Positions 50,814 through 60,240 are shown, counted from the first letter of the stretch. The stretch: DNA of 64,000 nt from Streptomyces sp. NBC_01214 (GCF_026340975.1 NZ_JAPEOS010000003.1:1922001-1986000), one strand, 5' to 3'. Notes: generated by a model from the letters alone, not told the origin. Made by a program: numbers and translations.

Positions 50814-51647
50814 GTGGTCGCAGTTGTCTTCTTCGGGTGGCTGCTGTGGCAGGGGCCGTGGGTGCTCGACCGGGGTCACCTTTCGGGAACGCAGCCCGGT
50901 CCGGCGGCGGTGGTGACTGGCTTTCGCACGGCTGTGGTGGCTGCCGTAGCCGGTCTGGTGGCAGGCGCAGGGCTGACCTATACCGATCGTACACTCCGGC
51001 TCACACGCTCCAGGGACGACGATCAGAGGAGGATCGCAGAGGAAGGCCAGATTACAGACCGGTATTCCACTGCGATCAAACACCTTGCCTCAAATGGAGT
51101 CATCGAGCAGTTGGGCGGAATCTTCGCGTTGGAGCGGATCATGCGCGATTCTCAGAAGGACTACTTCATGGTGGTCGAGGTGCTAGCAGCGTTCGTCCGA
51201 GAGCGTGCGCCAGCACCGTCTGAGGGCAAGGTATCCGCTGTGCGGGGTTCGCAGACACCTGCCGGAACTCTGCAGGCTGCACTGATGGTTCTTGGCCGGC
51301 GGCCAGAGGAGGACGAGCCCTACAGTGTGGATCTTAGCGGCGTCGACTTGCGCAATGCCATTCTGGCTGGGGCCCGTTTGGATGGGGCGATGTTCATTGA
51401 CTCGCACCTGCAGGGGTCCTATCTGACAGGTGCGTCGTTGAGAGGTGCCCACCTTTGGGGCGCCGATCTCACGGGCACCGATCTAAACGATGCAGATCTG
51501 CGGGAGGTGGAAGGTCTGACCGTCGAACAAGTGGTCGCCGCCGAGATCACTTCGTCGACGAAACTGCCTGACGAGATCAGTGGGGCACCGCAGGTGCAAG
51601 CTCGGATCGTGGCCGTGGAGCATCAGAGATTTCAAGCCCGGAACTGA
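50814..51647 (+). CDS. Pentapeptide-repeat membrane protein
   Basis: From the GTG at 50814 the product is 277 residues. It begins directly with a hydrophobic helix (VVAVVFFGWLLWQGPWVLD), has a second (TAVVAAVAGLVAGAGLTY), then a charged cytoplasmic linker with QITDRYSTAIKHLASNGVIE and QLGGIFALERIMRDSQKDYF. The C-terminal ~80 residues are pentapeptide repeats (VDLSGVDLRNAILAGARLDG, LRGAHLWGADLTGTDLNDAD), a right-handed quadrilateral beta-helix. This architecture is widespread in Streptomyces with no known function. The adjacent IS1380 may have removed some N-terminal residues or the promoter. Confidence 0.8.
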   Translation: MVAVVFFGWLLWQGPWVLDRGHLSGTQPGPAAVVTGFRTAVVAAVAGLVAGAGLTYTDRTLRLTRSRDDDQRRIAEEGQITDRYSTAIKHLASNGVIEQLGGIFALERIMRDSQKDYFMVVEVLAAFVRERAPAPSEGKVSAVRGSQTPAGTLQAALMVLGRRPEEDEPYSVDLSGVDLRNAILAGARLDGAMFIDSHLQGSYLTGASLRGAHLWGADLTGTDLNDADLREVEGLTVEQVVAAEITSSTKLPDEISGAPQVQARIVAVEHQRFQARN

Positions 51648-51759
51648 TCACCGCTTCGGGTCGACGGCGGCGCGCCGGGCAGCCCGTTCTCCAGCCCGCA
51701 GGGGATGGCGGATTCATGCGCGCCCTCTACACAATCCTGTAGGGAAGTTGACTCCCACG

Positions 51760-52674
51760 TCATGTTCGAGCCCAGTCGATGCCGCCCCGGGCGAGTGCTG
51801 CGAGTTGTGCCGGGTGGAGTCGGTGGCGGCGTTGTTTCTGGTTGGCGAGCCAGATGCCGGTGCGGTGTTCAGTGCCGTCGGGGAGCCGCTCGACGACAGC
51901 CCGCCCCGGCATCCCGCCTTCCCGCGCGATGTACTGCTGGAGGGCTTGGAGTCCTTTCTGGAACGCCTCGCTGCCCGCGCGTGGCCCGGATGCCGTAGCC
52001 GTCTTCGCCGCCGCCTTGCGGGCGCGCGGGGTCTTCTTGACGCCGAGTTCGCCGAGCCGGAGCTGCTGTTCCTCGTTCAGCCGGTCCCAGTCCCGCCGCT
52101 GGGTGGCGAGCCAGCGTCCGATGTCCTCGCCGTGCCGGGTCACGCCGGGGACGATCGCGGTCAGCCGCGCACCTTCGGCGAGGAGCTGGGCGAGGTAGGC
52201 GTAGTGGCGTTGCCAGTCGACCGTCCAACCCAGCGTCCCCGGGTTCCAGTCGGGGTCGATGGCGGCGAGTGCGGCGGCTCGCCGCTGCGCCCGTTCGGGG
52301 TCTTTGCCGAGTCCGCCGGGGCGGCGGATGTTCGTGAGGTACTGCCCGATCGCGATGTCCAGGATGGTGGCGCTCCGTGGGGCCGCGAGGGTCCTGTGGA
52401 GCTGGTAGTAGGCCCGCGCTGCGCCGAGGTTGGTTGCGAAGCCGGCGGCGGCGGTGTCCCACACGACCCCCAGCCCCTCCAGCTCGGCCGACCGCTCGCC
52501 GGTCATGGCCCCGGCCCGGAACGTGCGCCGCTGATCCGACAGCCACCGCCCCAGCGGGAACAACCCGTCAGCATCCACGTGCTCGTAGGGGACGTCGAGA
52601 TGCCCCTCACGCTGCCGGTACTGCCATGCGGCTTCCACGCCCCGGCGCCAGTCCTGACGCTCGGTGTTGATAAC
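51760..52674 (-). pseudogene. Helicase-associated (HA) domain protein, N-terminal helicase lost
   Basis: From about 52674 the frame encodes VINTERQDWRRGVEAAWQYR, GLFPLGRWLSDQRRTFRAGA, NPGTLGWTVDWQRHYAYLAQ, DIGRWLATQRRDWDRLNEEQ and LQQYIAREGGMPGRAVVERL, with a stop at 51760. These are four HA repeats. In full-length proteins they follow a DEAD/DEAH helicase core, as in terminal helicase-like proteins of Streptomyces chromosome ends. Here the frame upstream (to 52962) is unrelated, so only the HA array survives. A GTG- or ATG-initiated stand-alone HA protein cannot be excluded. Confidence 0.75.
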
Positions 52675-53205
52675 GGTGTAACTGCGACATCTCGGTTCGC
52701 CGTCGCGCAGACTCTCATCGAAATGACACAGAGCTTCCCTGATCGCCAGAGATATGGCAGGGCATCGCTTGCGATAGCGCGTGACGTAGAGTGAGAAGAT
52801 CCAGACATTTCGATGAGACGCCCTAAAGAACCGCCCGATGGCCTGCGGATTCTCCTCGTTCCTGCACGTGTGTGGTGTCTCCTTGTGCGTGGGGGAATGT
52901 GCGGGGCCGGTCGAAACCCGCGTGTCCGTAGTAGGAAAGACCCCCACAAGTGGGGAACGCACTCGCTGAACTGCAGCCTTGTGAGGTGGTGTTACGGTCC
53001 CAGGCTACGGCGCAATATCACCCCAGAACGCGATGCTGCCTGACCCGTCTCTACTTGATGGCCATGAGTACGGCGCTGATGGAGGTCAAGATGGCCGCGA
53101 GAGTCTTTCCGGATGCTGCGAGGCATCGAGGCACTGGTTCACCGCCCCTGCGGGTCACGGCGAACGCGGCGCTGGCCTGTCAGAGGCGTTGTGTACCCTC
53201 ACGCG
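52675..53205. other. Non-coding region between HA remnant and restriction-like pair
   Basis: About 530 bases without a convincing gene. It must contain the promoter of the gene pair that follows; no clear operator repeats were seen. Confidence 0.4.
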
Positions 53206-54156
53206 GTGATAATTGACCAGAACGCGAGGGTTACCCCTAAGTGTTACCAGAGTCCTTCTTTGCGTCGGACGGTCGGTAGACGGATAGGGCGAGCGGACCA
53301 GGACGACATGCTGCGAGCGTTCCTGTGGGTGAGTGAAGTGCGCATGGCTGTCGGCCTCGCCCGCGAATGGCGCAGCTTCCTGAAACAGGTCACTCGAGAG
53401 AGGACAGAGGCTGAACACAGGCGGGACAGCAACGCCCATCGATCCCCGGACCAGGTGACAGAGGATACCTGGCAGGTCGCCCGGAAGCTGGTGAAGCATC
53501 TGGGCGCTGAAGAGTTCGAGGCGCAGCATGCACTCGCCGAATGTGAGGCCGCGGCCGGAGTGTTCGGCAGCCAGCTGGGCAAAGACCTCCGCCTCCAGGA
53601 GGAACGTCTGTCAGACCTGAGGGCAGCACTCTCGGGTCTGCGGAGCCAGCTGTCGGGGGCGAAGAAGCGTCTGGACAGCCTGCTGGAGAAGGACCGGAAG
53701 AGGCTGCGCCAGATTGCCGAAATCGAGATGTTGAAGCGACAGGCTTCTACCGACGCGGGTACCTCCTTGCACCAGCTCGATCAGATGACACAGCAGGACT
53801 TTGAGCAGGCCGTACGAGAGGCCACCCAACGATCGGGCTTTGAGGTCGTCCACTATGAGCCCCGGATGATCGAAGTGAAACGAGCAGGCTCTAAAGGGAT
53901 CATCTTCTGCGAACACGGCAGGCACCCCACGAGGGACGAATACACCAGCATCGAGCAGATCGTCACCGCACAACGCCTGGCCAGCGAACGGGGACACAGC
54001 TCCGTGCTGGTGATCACCAATCTTCGTTTCGTCTCGTATCCCGCGCACCGGTTCATGCAGGGCCGGCACCCGAAGGTACAGCTTGTCCAGCGCTTTGAGC
54101 TTCAGCGCTGGATCGAGTGGGGCGTACCCCTGGATGGCCTGGTGAAGCACTTCTGA
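53206..54156 (+). CDS. Mrr-like restriction-fold protein with degenerate nuclease site
   Basis: From the GTG at 53206 the product is 316 residues. This start is preferred because the N-terminus (VIIDQNARVTPKCYQSPSLR … DMLRAFLWVSEVRMAVGLAR) then aligns end to end with the next gene's protein. Residues about 120-175 form a coiled coil (LSGLRSQLSGAKKRLDSLLE). From about 194, MTQQDFEQAVREATQRSGFE starts an Mrr-type PD-(D/E)XK domain. The catalytic Asp and Q-x-K are not evident: the core strand reads KRAGSKGIIFCEHGRHPT. SVLVITNLRFVSYPAHRFMQ follows as in Mrr folds. The stop overlaps the next start (TGATG), so the two are translationally coupled, probably as partner subunits. Confidence 0.72.
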   Translation: MIIDQNARVTPKCYQSPSLRRTVGRRIGRADQDDMLRAFLWVSEVRMAVGLAREWRSFLKQVTRERTEAEHRRDSNAHRSPDQVTEDTWQVARKLVKHLGAEEFEAQHALAECEAAAGVFGSQLGKDLRLQEERLSDLRAALSGLRSQLSGAKKRLDSLLEKDRKRLRQIAEIEMLKRQASTDAGTSLHQLDQMTQQDFEQAVREATQRSGFEVVHYEPRMIEVKRAGSKGIIFCEHGRHPTRDEYTSIEQIVTAQRLASERGHSSVLVITNLRFVSYPAHRFMQGRHPKVQLVQRFELQRWIEWGVPLDGLVKHF

Positions 54157-55163
54157 TGCACATCAACTGGACAACATCGGTGCCGGTTCCGCAGTACCCG
54201 AAGCCGAAGCTCCGTAACGAGCTGAACCGCCGGATAGCAGCAGCCACTGACGATGACCTGCTTGCGGCGTACCTTCACTGGACCGAGGGCCGTGTCGCGG
54301 TGGAGCAGGTCAGCGCGGCAACCGCCCTTGAAGGAACGATCGAAAGAGAGCAGGGGCACCTGGGTGCCTTGCGCATGCCCGCGGGAACCCTGTTCTGGGT
54401 GCAGTACGCCAAGGCTCGTCACGCGCTTGACTCTGAGCTCGCTCGGCTTGGCGACGCCTCCGGAGCCGCTGCCCGTACAGCCAGACTCGTTTGGGAAGAG
54501 CTTCGGAAAGGGACCACGGAAGACCTCCGTGCCAGCTTCAAGCAGCGACCGCAGCAGCAGGAGGCACCAGCTGAGCGCCTCGGGCCTCTCATGGACCAGA
54601 TAGGCGGGATCGACCAAGCGCTGAACCGCGCCATGAGGGTCTACCGCGAGGCCATGCACGATGTAGCGCTGAGAGAACATGACCTGCATGCGTTCGTTGC
54701 CTCCCAGGCCAGCATCGCTCTTGAAGACATCCACACAATGTCGCCAGCAGCGTTCGAGCAGATGGTGGCAGCTCTGGCGAGCCGTGATGGTCACACGATC
54801 CTTCGAAGCGGTGGCAGATCCGGGGACCTCGGAGCCGACGTGATCACGGTGGCGCCCGACGGCAGCCGAATGGTTTTGCAGTGCAAGCATCGCCATGGTG
54901 GTCAGGGAAAGGTCGGATCGCCCGACATCCAGACACTCAACGGGACCGCCCGCCCTGAGCACAAGGCTGACATAGTCGTCGCGGTCACCAACGGGACCTT
55001 CACCAAACCCGCTCGCGAGTTCGCCGACAACCACGACATCAACCTCATAGGCGGGGCACTGCTGCGACGCTGGGCGACATGGGGCGAGCCCCTGCTCTCC
55101 GTCTTGGGCGTCGGCGATCCGGAGACGGGAAGCAGCGGCACAACATGGTGGCGCTCTGCCTGA
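54156..55163 (+). CDS. Mrr-like restriction endonuclease
   Basis: The ATG at 54156 overlaps the stop of the previous gene by one base. The 335-residue protein has the same plan as its partner: an N-terminal helical region (DDDLLAAYLHWTEGRVAVEQ), a central helical linker, and a C-terminal Mrr_cat domain from about residue 195 (MSPAAFEQMVAALASRDGHT). Its nuclease site looks complete: Asp228 in SGDLGADVITVAPDG and the QxK motif in MVLQCKHRHGGQGKVGSPDI (Gln242, Lys244), followed by ADIVVAVTNGTFTKPAREFA. Mrr-type enzymes cut DNA, often modified or foreign DNA. With a catalytically degenerate twin upstream and a terminator downstream, it forms a compact two-gene defence-like module. Confidence 0.85.
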   Translation: MHINWTTSVPVPQYPKPKLRNELNRRIAAATDDDLLAAYLHWTEGRVAVEQVSAATALEGTIEREQGHLGALRMPAGTLFWVQYAKARHALDSELARLGDASGAAARTARLVWEELRKGTTEDLRASFKQRPQQQEAPAERLGPLMDQIGGIDQALNRAMRVYREAMHDVALREHDLHAFVASQASIALEDIHTMSPAAFEQMVAALASRDGHTILRSGGRSGDLGADVITVAPDGSRMVLQCKHRHGGQGKVGSPDIQTLNGTARPEHKADIVVAVTNGTFTKPAREFADNHDINLIGGALLRRWATWGEPLLSVLGVGDPETGSSGTTWWRSA

Positions 55164-55173
55164 ACACCAGGTC

Positions 55174-55210
55174 TGAGAGGGCGCTCCTGCTGTACAAAAG
55201 CGCCCTCTCA
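55174..55210 (+). terminator. Hairpin terminator after the Mrr-like pair
   Basis: TGAGAGGGCGCT (55174-55185) pairs perfectly with AGCGCCCTCTCA (55199-55210) across a 13-base loop, 10 bases after the stop of the second gene. Confidence 0.88.
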
Positions 55211-55839
55211 GGGAGGACGAACGTACGGTTGAAACCTGTCGCAGAAGGCTTCGGTGCTGGCATTTCGTGGCGGCTGGCCCCGCTTCGAGGACTCCGGCCT
55301 GTGCCGGCTCGCGTGGCCCCTGCCTCTTGGCGCGGCCGAATGGTCAGACGCGGCCCCAGCCGGACACAGCGTCCGTGAGTCTGGAGCGGAGCTACTCGTC
55401 CCCAGTCCCCGCGTTCACCCGCCCCGGCTCACCGCGCCTGGCGCTGGAGACCGTACTCGGGCCACTGGGCCGGGCCGCAGGGCCGGTCCTCGCCTGCGCC
55501 TGCTGCGGAGCCGCGTCCCGGGACGCGGAGTGCGTGACGTGGCGGGAGCAGATGAGCGGTTCCGGCTGGTCGCACTGACCTCCCCCTCCAGCGCACGGCG
55601 ACGTGGGCCGGGGGCGGAGGGGCGGCGGGTCCGGACAAGCCGGGCCCGCCGTCGTGCGTGTTCGGCGCGAGTGGGGCAGCGTCCTCGCGGAGGCGTTCCC
55701 GATGGCGGCGGCGGTTGAGCCGGGCGGCCGGGGCTCGGTGGCCGTTTGCGGACTGGATCGCAGGCGCCGCAGGTGGAATGGTCTTCCGCTCGCTCAGACG
55801 GAGGCCACCCTCACGTCCGCCGAACTGCGAAAAGGCCGA
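55211..55839. other. Long stretch without a recognised gene
   Basis: About 630 bases. Plus-strand frames such as 55254-55560 (AFRGGWPRFEDSGLCRLAWP) and 55267-55578 (LALETVLGPLGRAAGPVLAC) are open but have no family and no ribosome binding site. They may be decayed coding DNA. Confidence 0.35.
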
Positions 55840-56427
55840 TCAAGTTCGAGGCGTGGTCGAAGGGCAATCCAGATGCTCGCTCATCGAGTGCAGTTCTGCG
55901 AATTCGTCAGCGAGCATGCCCATCAGGACGAGGTCGTGGTGCCGACCGGCGAAGAACACGTGGTCACGAAGGCGACCCTCCTCGACGAAGCCGAGCCGAC
56001 GATGAAGGGCCAGCGATGCTTCGTTGTGCGCGGAGATCCGCGCTTGGCACTTGTGATAGCGCCGCTCGGCGAACATGAAACGCAGCACCATCACCACAGC
56101 TTCTGCGGCGTAGCCTTTGCCCCGATGATCAGCGCCCACCGTGACGCCGCACTCGAACCAGCCCGCACGCGGATCAGCGTGGTGCGAGCCGACGCTGCTG
56201 ACTATTTTCCCCGTGCCGACCGCTTCGATGGCCAACACGAAGCAGTCGCCATCGGACTTGGCAGCGGCCTGCTCCTTCGCCCAGGTACGGAAGCCCTCGG
56301 CGGAGCGAGGCGTTTGTAGTAGGTCTCCCAACCGCTCCTCGTCCACGGCGAAGCGCATGAACGCGATCCAGTCGTCGGGCTCGATACCGCGCAAACGTAC
56401 CCGCTTGCCCGTCCAGAAAGATGTCAT
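55840..56427 (-). CDS. GNAT family N-acetyltransferase (RimJ/RimL type)
   Basis: The 195-residue product starts at the ATG at 56427 (MTSFWTGKRVRLRGIEPDDW). It has the acetyl-CoA-binding motif VTVGADHRGKGYAAEAVVMV at about residues 94-113, preceded by GWFECG and followed by YHKCQARISAHNEASLALHR and LGFVEEGRLRDHVFFAGRHH. This is the RimJ/RimL-like group that acetylates N-termini or small amines. The length is normal for the family. It stands alone; the substrate is unknown. Confidence 0.88.
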   Translation of the reverse strand: MTSFWTGKRVRLRGIEPDDWIAFMRFAVDEERLGDLLQTPRSAEGFRTWAKEQAAAKSDGDCFVLAIEAVGTGKIVSSVGSHHADPRAGWFECGVTVGADHRGKGYAAEAVVMVLRFMFAERRYHKCQARISAHNEASLALHRRLGFVEEGRLRDHVFFAGRHHDLVLMGMLADEFAELHSMSEHLDCPSTTPRT

Positions 56428-56537
56428 CCGCTATTCGATCACGTTGTAGTGCGCGAGGTCCACATCTTTGCCCACCCCTGAAACCGCCTGTGACCTGGCA
56501 CTTCAACGTTGCCGAACATGCCAGGGATGGAGGGCGT

Positions 56538-57228
56538 TCAGTGCCGGACGTCAAACGACAAGTGTCTGTTTCTGAACCCTGTGCCCCCAGTGGTGGTACT
56601 ACCGTCGGTAGAGCAGCCGTCCACCACGGCTCCGTCGGCTCCTTCCAGCGCAGCCCGGGCGGTGGTGAGGGTCAGGACCAGGCCGGGGTCGGTGGGGACG
56701 TCGTCGATGTACGGGAGGGAGGCGGCCGGGCGGCCGGGGTCGCGGGCGTCCAGGGAGGCGGCGAACTCCGAGACGATGTGGGGGTGGAGGGCCTCGCTCA
56801 CTGCCTTGCACAGCTGCTCGGCGTAGGCGGTGCGCTCGGCGGGGCCGGACACGGTGGGAACGCCTGCGCGCAGGGTGGGGGAGTGGAGGACTCAGCAGAA
56901 TCCGGGCTGGCATGCCGGGGCGGTGCAGTATGACGCCGCCGCCCTCGCGGCGGTAGCGAAGGCCGGCCACCCCCGCGACGCAGTCCTGCGGGTGGTCGCT
57001 CTCCACGTCGTTCAGGCGGGGGAGGAGGAACTCGACCCAGCGGTGGACGACGTACGGTTCGTCGAGAAGCCTGAGGGTGAGCTGCTCCTCCTCCAGATGT
57101 ACCTGGACGACGCCAAGGGGGTATTCGGAGACGCTGCCGATCTTGCAGCAGGCGAGGAAGACCGCAGCCTCCAGCTGCGCCTGTTCCGGGGTGGCGTGCT
57201 GCGGGGATGGTGAGCGCTTGGTCGTCAT
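56538..57228 (-). pseudogene. Unrecognised conserved protein, single frameshift
   Basis: From the ATG at 57228 the frame encodes TPEQAQLEAAVFLACCKIGS, VSEYPLGVVQVHLEEEQLTL, RLLDEPYVVHRWVEFLLPRL and GVILHRPGMPARILLSPPLP. Near 56880 the frame is lost, and another frame continues with SGPAERTAYAEQLCKAVSEA, LHPHIVSEFAASLDARDPGR and LPYIDDVPTDPGLVLTLTTA, stopping at 56538. Together they would make a soluble protein of about 220 residues. I do not know the family. Confidence 0.6.
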
Positions 57229-57401
57229 CGCTGAGAAGCGCGTGCAGGGCTTGGTGTGACTCGCCGGTGCTGCTGCTGCGGCGGTCTTCGGTGTGGGCCA
57301 GGGCGGCCTGAGGCATCGTGGCCGCGGTTGTCGGAGCTCCGTGGAGGCCCGGTCGGCGTGTGATGGAGGCTGCCCTCGGCCTCAGGACCGTCCTCGCGGG
57401 C

Positions 57402-59750
57402 TCAGACGACCGCCCCTGTCCTCCTCTCCTTCTTCTTCCGCGCCTCCAACGGGCTGTACCCGTCAGGGACTTCCTTCGCGGCGCGGCGGCCCCGTGCCGG
57501 TGGTGGTGGCGGGTTGCGGTGTTCCAGGGCGATCGCGATCGGGACCGCGGTGACAATGGTCGAGGCGATGCCGACCAAGACGCCCGCGATCAGCGCCACG
57601 GAGAAGTCCGCCAGCGAGTCGCCGCCCAGTACCGCCAGTGCGGTCAGGATGAACAGGGCTCCCATGCCCGTGTTCACCGTGCGCGGGAGTGTCTGGACCA
57701 CCGCGTGGTTGGCCGTTTTCTCCAGGTTGCCTCGTGGGTTTCGGCGGCGCGCTTCGCGGACGCGGTCGAAGACGACCACCGTGTCGTTCACGGAGTAGCC
57801 GATCACCGTGAGCAGCGCCGCCAGGAAGACGCTGTCCACCGGCCTGCCCAGCCAGGCGAACAGGCCCACCACGAGGAGGACGTCGTGGACCATCGCAGAG
57901 ACTGCCGCTGCCGCCAGGGTCCAGCGGAACCGCACGCTGAGGTAGATCAGCTGGGCGGCCACCGCGACGCCCAGGGCCAGGAGCGCCTTCTGGCGCAGTT
58001 CGCCGCCGAGGCTCGGGCCGATCTGTTCGTCACGCTCCACCGTGACGGTTCCGCCCGGCTTCTCCAAGGCCGCCTTGACACGTTGCTGTTCGTCGTCGGT
58101 GAGCTTCTCCGTGCGTACGGTGATGTCGCCGTCGCCGGACTCCTGCACCACCGCGCGCGGGAACCCCGCGTCGGACACGGCGTTCCGGGCCGTGTCCGCG
58201 TCGACGGACCTGCTGGTGCTGTACTCGACGAGGTGGCCGCCGGTGAACTCCACGCCGAAGTCCAGGCCGCGGATGAAGATTCCTGCGACGGCCACCGCCA
58301 CCAGGAGTGCGCTCGCGCCGAGCCAGCGGCGACGGTGGCGGACCAGGTTCGGGTTGCGGCGGGACAGCCATGTGCGGACTCGGCCCGTCGAGGCGATGCC
58401 CGTCAGACCGGGGCGCTTGCGTACGAAGCTGCGGGCGACGGCGAAGTCCGCGAGCGCGCGGGTGATCACGAGCGCCGTGAGCATCGATGCCAGGACGCCG
58501 ATGCACAGGGTGACCCCGAAGCCCTTGACCGGGCCCGTGGCGAAGAAGAACAGCAATCCCGCGGCGAGCAGCGTCGTCATGTTCGAGTCGATCACCGCGC
58601 TCCATGCCTTCGCGAAGCCGCTCTTCACCGACTTCGCCAAGTCCTTGGAACGGACGCCCAGGTACTCCTCCCTGGCCCGTTCGAAGACCAGGACGTTCGC
58701 GTCCACCGCCATGCCGATCGCCAGGACGAACCCGGCGAGCCCCGGCAGTGTGAGCGTCGCGCCGAGCGCCACCAGAGCGGCGTACGAGATGAGGCCGTAC
58801 AGTGCGAGGGCCAAGGCGGCGAGCGCGCCAAGGAGCCGGTAGGCGACGGTGATGAACAGTGCGGTCAGGGCGATGCCGATGAGCGCGGCCTTGGTGCTCG
58901 CCTCGATTGCGTCGGAGCCGAGCGTCGGGCCGACCGTGCGCTGCTCCACGACGTCGAGGGGCACTGGCAGCGCGCCGCCCTTCACGAGCGCCGCCAGCTC
59001 GCGCGCCTCGGCCCGGCCGAAGCCGCCGCTGATCTGCGTGGAGCCGCCGGTGATACCGGTCCCGCACACCACGTCCGGGTTGACGCCGGGCGCCGAGATG
59101 ATCTTGTTGTCGAGGGTGATGACGACGCGGCGTTCCGGAGCGCCCTGAGGCGCGCAGGCCGCGTCCGAGGTGATCTTCGCCCAGGTGTCGCCCGCGCCCT
59201 TGCGGAAGTCGAGGGAGACCATCCAGCCGTTGAGCGACTGCTGGTCCAGGACCGCCTCGGCGTCCTTGACCCCCTCGCCGGTGAGGGCGGTGGGGCCCAG
59301 CTTCAGGTGGTTGCCCGGCTGGTCCGGGTCGGGCAGGGTGCGCGATCCGTCGGCCTCGGGCTTCGCGGAGCCCTTGTCGGCCGTCGCCCCCGTCACCGGG
59401 TGGACCGTGAGCTGTGCGGTGCGGCCGATGACCTCGGCGGCCTTGCGTGGGTCCTGCACTCCGGGCAGTTCGACGATGATCCGTTTCTCGCCGGCGCGGG
59501 CGATGCCGGGTTCGGAGACGCCGAGGGCGTCGACGCGCTGCCTGAGGACCTCCAGAGCGCGGTCGGTGGATGTGGCGTCGGCCTTGACGGTGGGTGAGTC
59601 CCGGGTCTCCAGGACGATCTGGGTGCCGCCGCGCAGATCGAGGCCGAGGCGGGCGGATTGGGTGAGGGCGATGTAGAGGGACAGCGCGACGGCCGCCAGC
59701 GCGACGATCGCCCTCCACAAGGGTGGGCGGGACAAGGGTGCGCGAGACAT
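57402..59750 (-). CDS. secDF: Fused protein translocase subunit SecDF
   Basis: From the ATG at 59750 the product is 782 residues, the natural SecD-SecF fusion. The SecD half has the first membrane helix (LWRAIVALAAVALSLYIALT), the D1 motif RLGLDLRGGTQIVLETRDS, the periplasmic P1 domain (GVQDPRKAAEVIGRTAQLTV), and TM4-5 with GLAGFVLAIGMAVDANVLVF, containing the conserved Asp. The SecF half starts near residue 500 (GLDFGVEFTGGHLVEYSTSR) and has VIGYSVNDTVVVFDRVRE with the second conserved Asp. SecDF uses the proton gradient to finish protein export through SecYEG. This copy differs from the usual separate secD/secF beside the yajC locus and is probably an extra, accessory SecDF of Streptomyces. 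Confidence 0.93.
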   Translation of the reverse strand: MSRAPLSRPPLWRAIVALAAVALSLYIALTQSARLGLDLRGGTQIVLETRDSPTVKADATSTDRALEVLRQRVDALGVSEPGIARAGEKRIIVELPGVQDPRKAAEVIGRTAQLTVHPVTGATADKGSAKPEADGSRTLPDPDQPGNHLKLGPTALTGEGVKDAEAVLDQQSLNGWMVSLDFRKGAGDTWAKITSDAACAPQGAPERRVVITLDNKIISAPGVNPDVVCGTGITGGSTQISGGFGRAEARELAALVKGGALPVPLDVVEQRTVGPTLGSDAIEASTKAALIGIALTALFITVAYRLLGALAALALALYGLISYAALVALGATLTLPGLAGFVLAIGMAVDANVLVFERAREEYLGVRSKDLAKSVKSGFAKAWSAVIDSNMTTLLAAGLLFFFATGPVKGFGVTLCIGVLASMLTALVITRALADFAVARSFVRKRPGLTGIASTGRVRTWLSRRNPNLVRHRRRWLGASALLVAVAVAGIFIRGLDFGVEFTGGHLVEYSTSRSVDADTARNAVSDAGFPRAVVQESGDGDITVRTEKLTDDEQQRVKAALEKPGGTVTVERDEQIGPSLGGELRQKALLALGVAVAAQLIYLSVRFRWTLAAAAVSAMVHDVLLVVGLFAWLGRPVDSVFLAALLTVIGYSVNDTVVVFDRVREARRRNPRGNLEKTANHAVVQTLPRTVNTGMGALFILTALAVLGGDSLADFSVALIAGVLVGIASTIVTAVPIAIALEHRNPPPPPARGRRAAKEVPDGYSPLEARKKKERRTGAVV

Positions 59751-59850
59751 GCGTACTCCACGATGAGGGCAGGACGGAGGGACGCGTGACCGGCCCCGCA
59801 CGGTGTGCGCCGGGGCAGAAGGGGTCAGGCGTCGATGACGGTCTGCGTGC

Positions 59851-60240
59851 TCATCGGTGGGGCGGGCCGCGCGGGGCGGCGGACTCAGCCGGCCTGCGCG
59901 GCGGCGCGAGTACGGTGGCGGGGCCCGTGTCGGGCCCGCCCAGGGCGCGTCGCGGGGCCGTGTCGACGGCCGTACGCGCGGGGCCCGCAGGCTGCGGGCC
60001 TGGGATGTGAGCGTCAGGTCGGTGCGTGACCTCGACATGGAGCGCCGGGACGTCGTCCGGTCCTGCCCCTTGTCCGGCGTGCCCCGCCACCGTGTGGTGG
60101 GCGAGCGGCCTGTCGGCGGGCATGGGCATGCCCTGCGCCCCGGCCACCGGGACGAACAGCGCGAGGACGGTGACGACGAGGGTCAGCGCGGACGCGGCCA
60201 GGCGCGCGGAGCGGCTCTGTTGCGGCACGCGTCCCCCCAT
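59851..60240 (-). CDS. Small membrane/secreted protein of unknown function
   Basis: From the ATG at 60240 the product is 129 residues. A hydrophobic helix (LAASALTLVVTVLALFVPVA) is followed by a His- and Pro-rich tail (MPMPADRPLAHHTVAGHAGQ, ALHVEVTHRPDAHIPGPQPA). The Met/His richness might mean metal binding, but no known motif is present. It lies about 100 bases upstream of secDF on the same strand and could be co-transcribed with it. The family is unclear. Confidence 0.6.
   Translation of the reverse strand: MGGRVPQQSRSARLAASALTLVVTVLALFVPVAGAQGMPMPADRPLAHHTVAGHAGQGAGPDDVPALHVEVTHRPDAHIPGPQPAGPARTAVDTAPRRALGGPDTGPATVLAPPRRPAESAAPRGPPHR

Noticed and set aside
52675..52962. N-terminal 96 residues of the HA-domain frame up to 52962.
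   Set aside because: This part lacks similarity to helicase or HA sequences and has no ribosome binding site; the HA homology starts abruptly near 52674.
57318..59597. A 759-codon open frame on the plus strand opposite secDF.
   Set aside because: It is the antisense shadow of a high-GC gene; the secDF frame has all family motifs and the plus frame has none.
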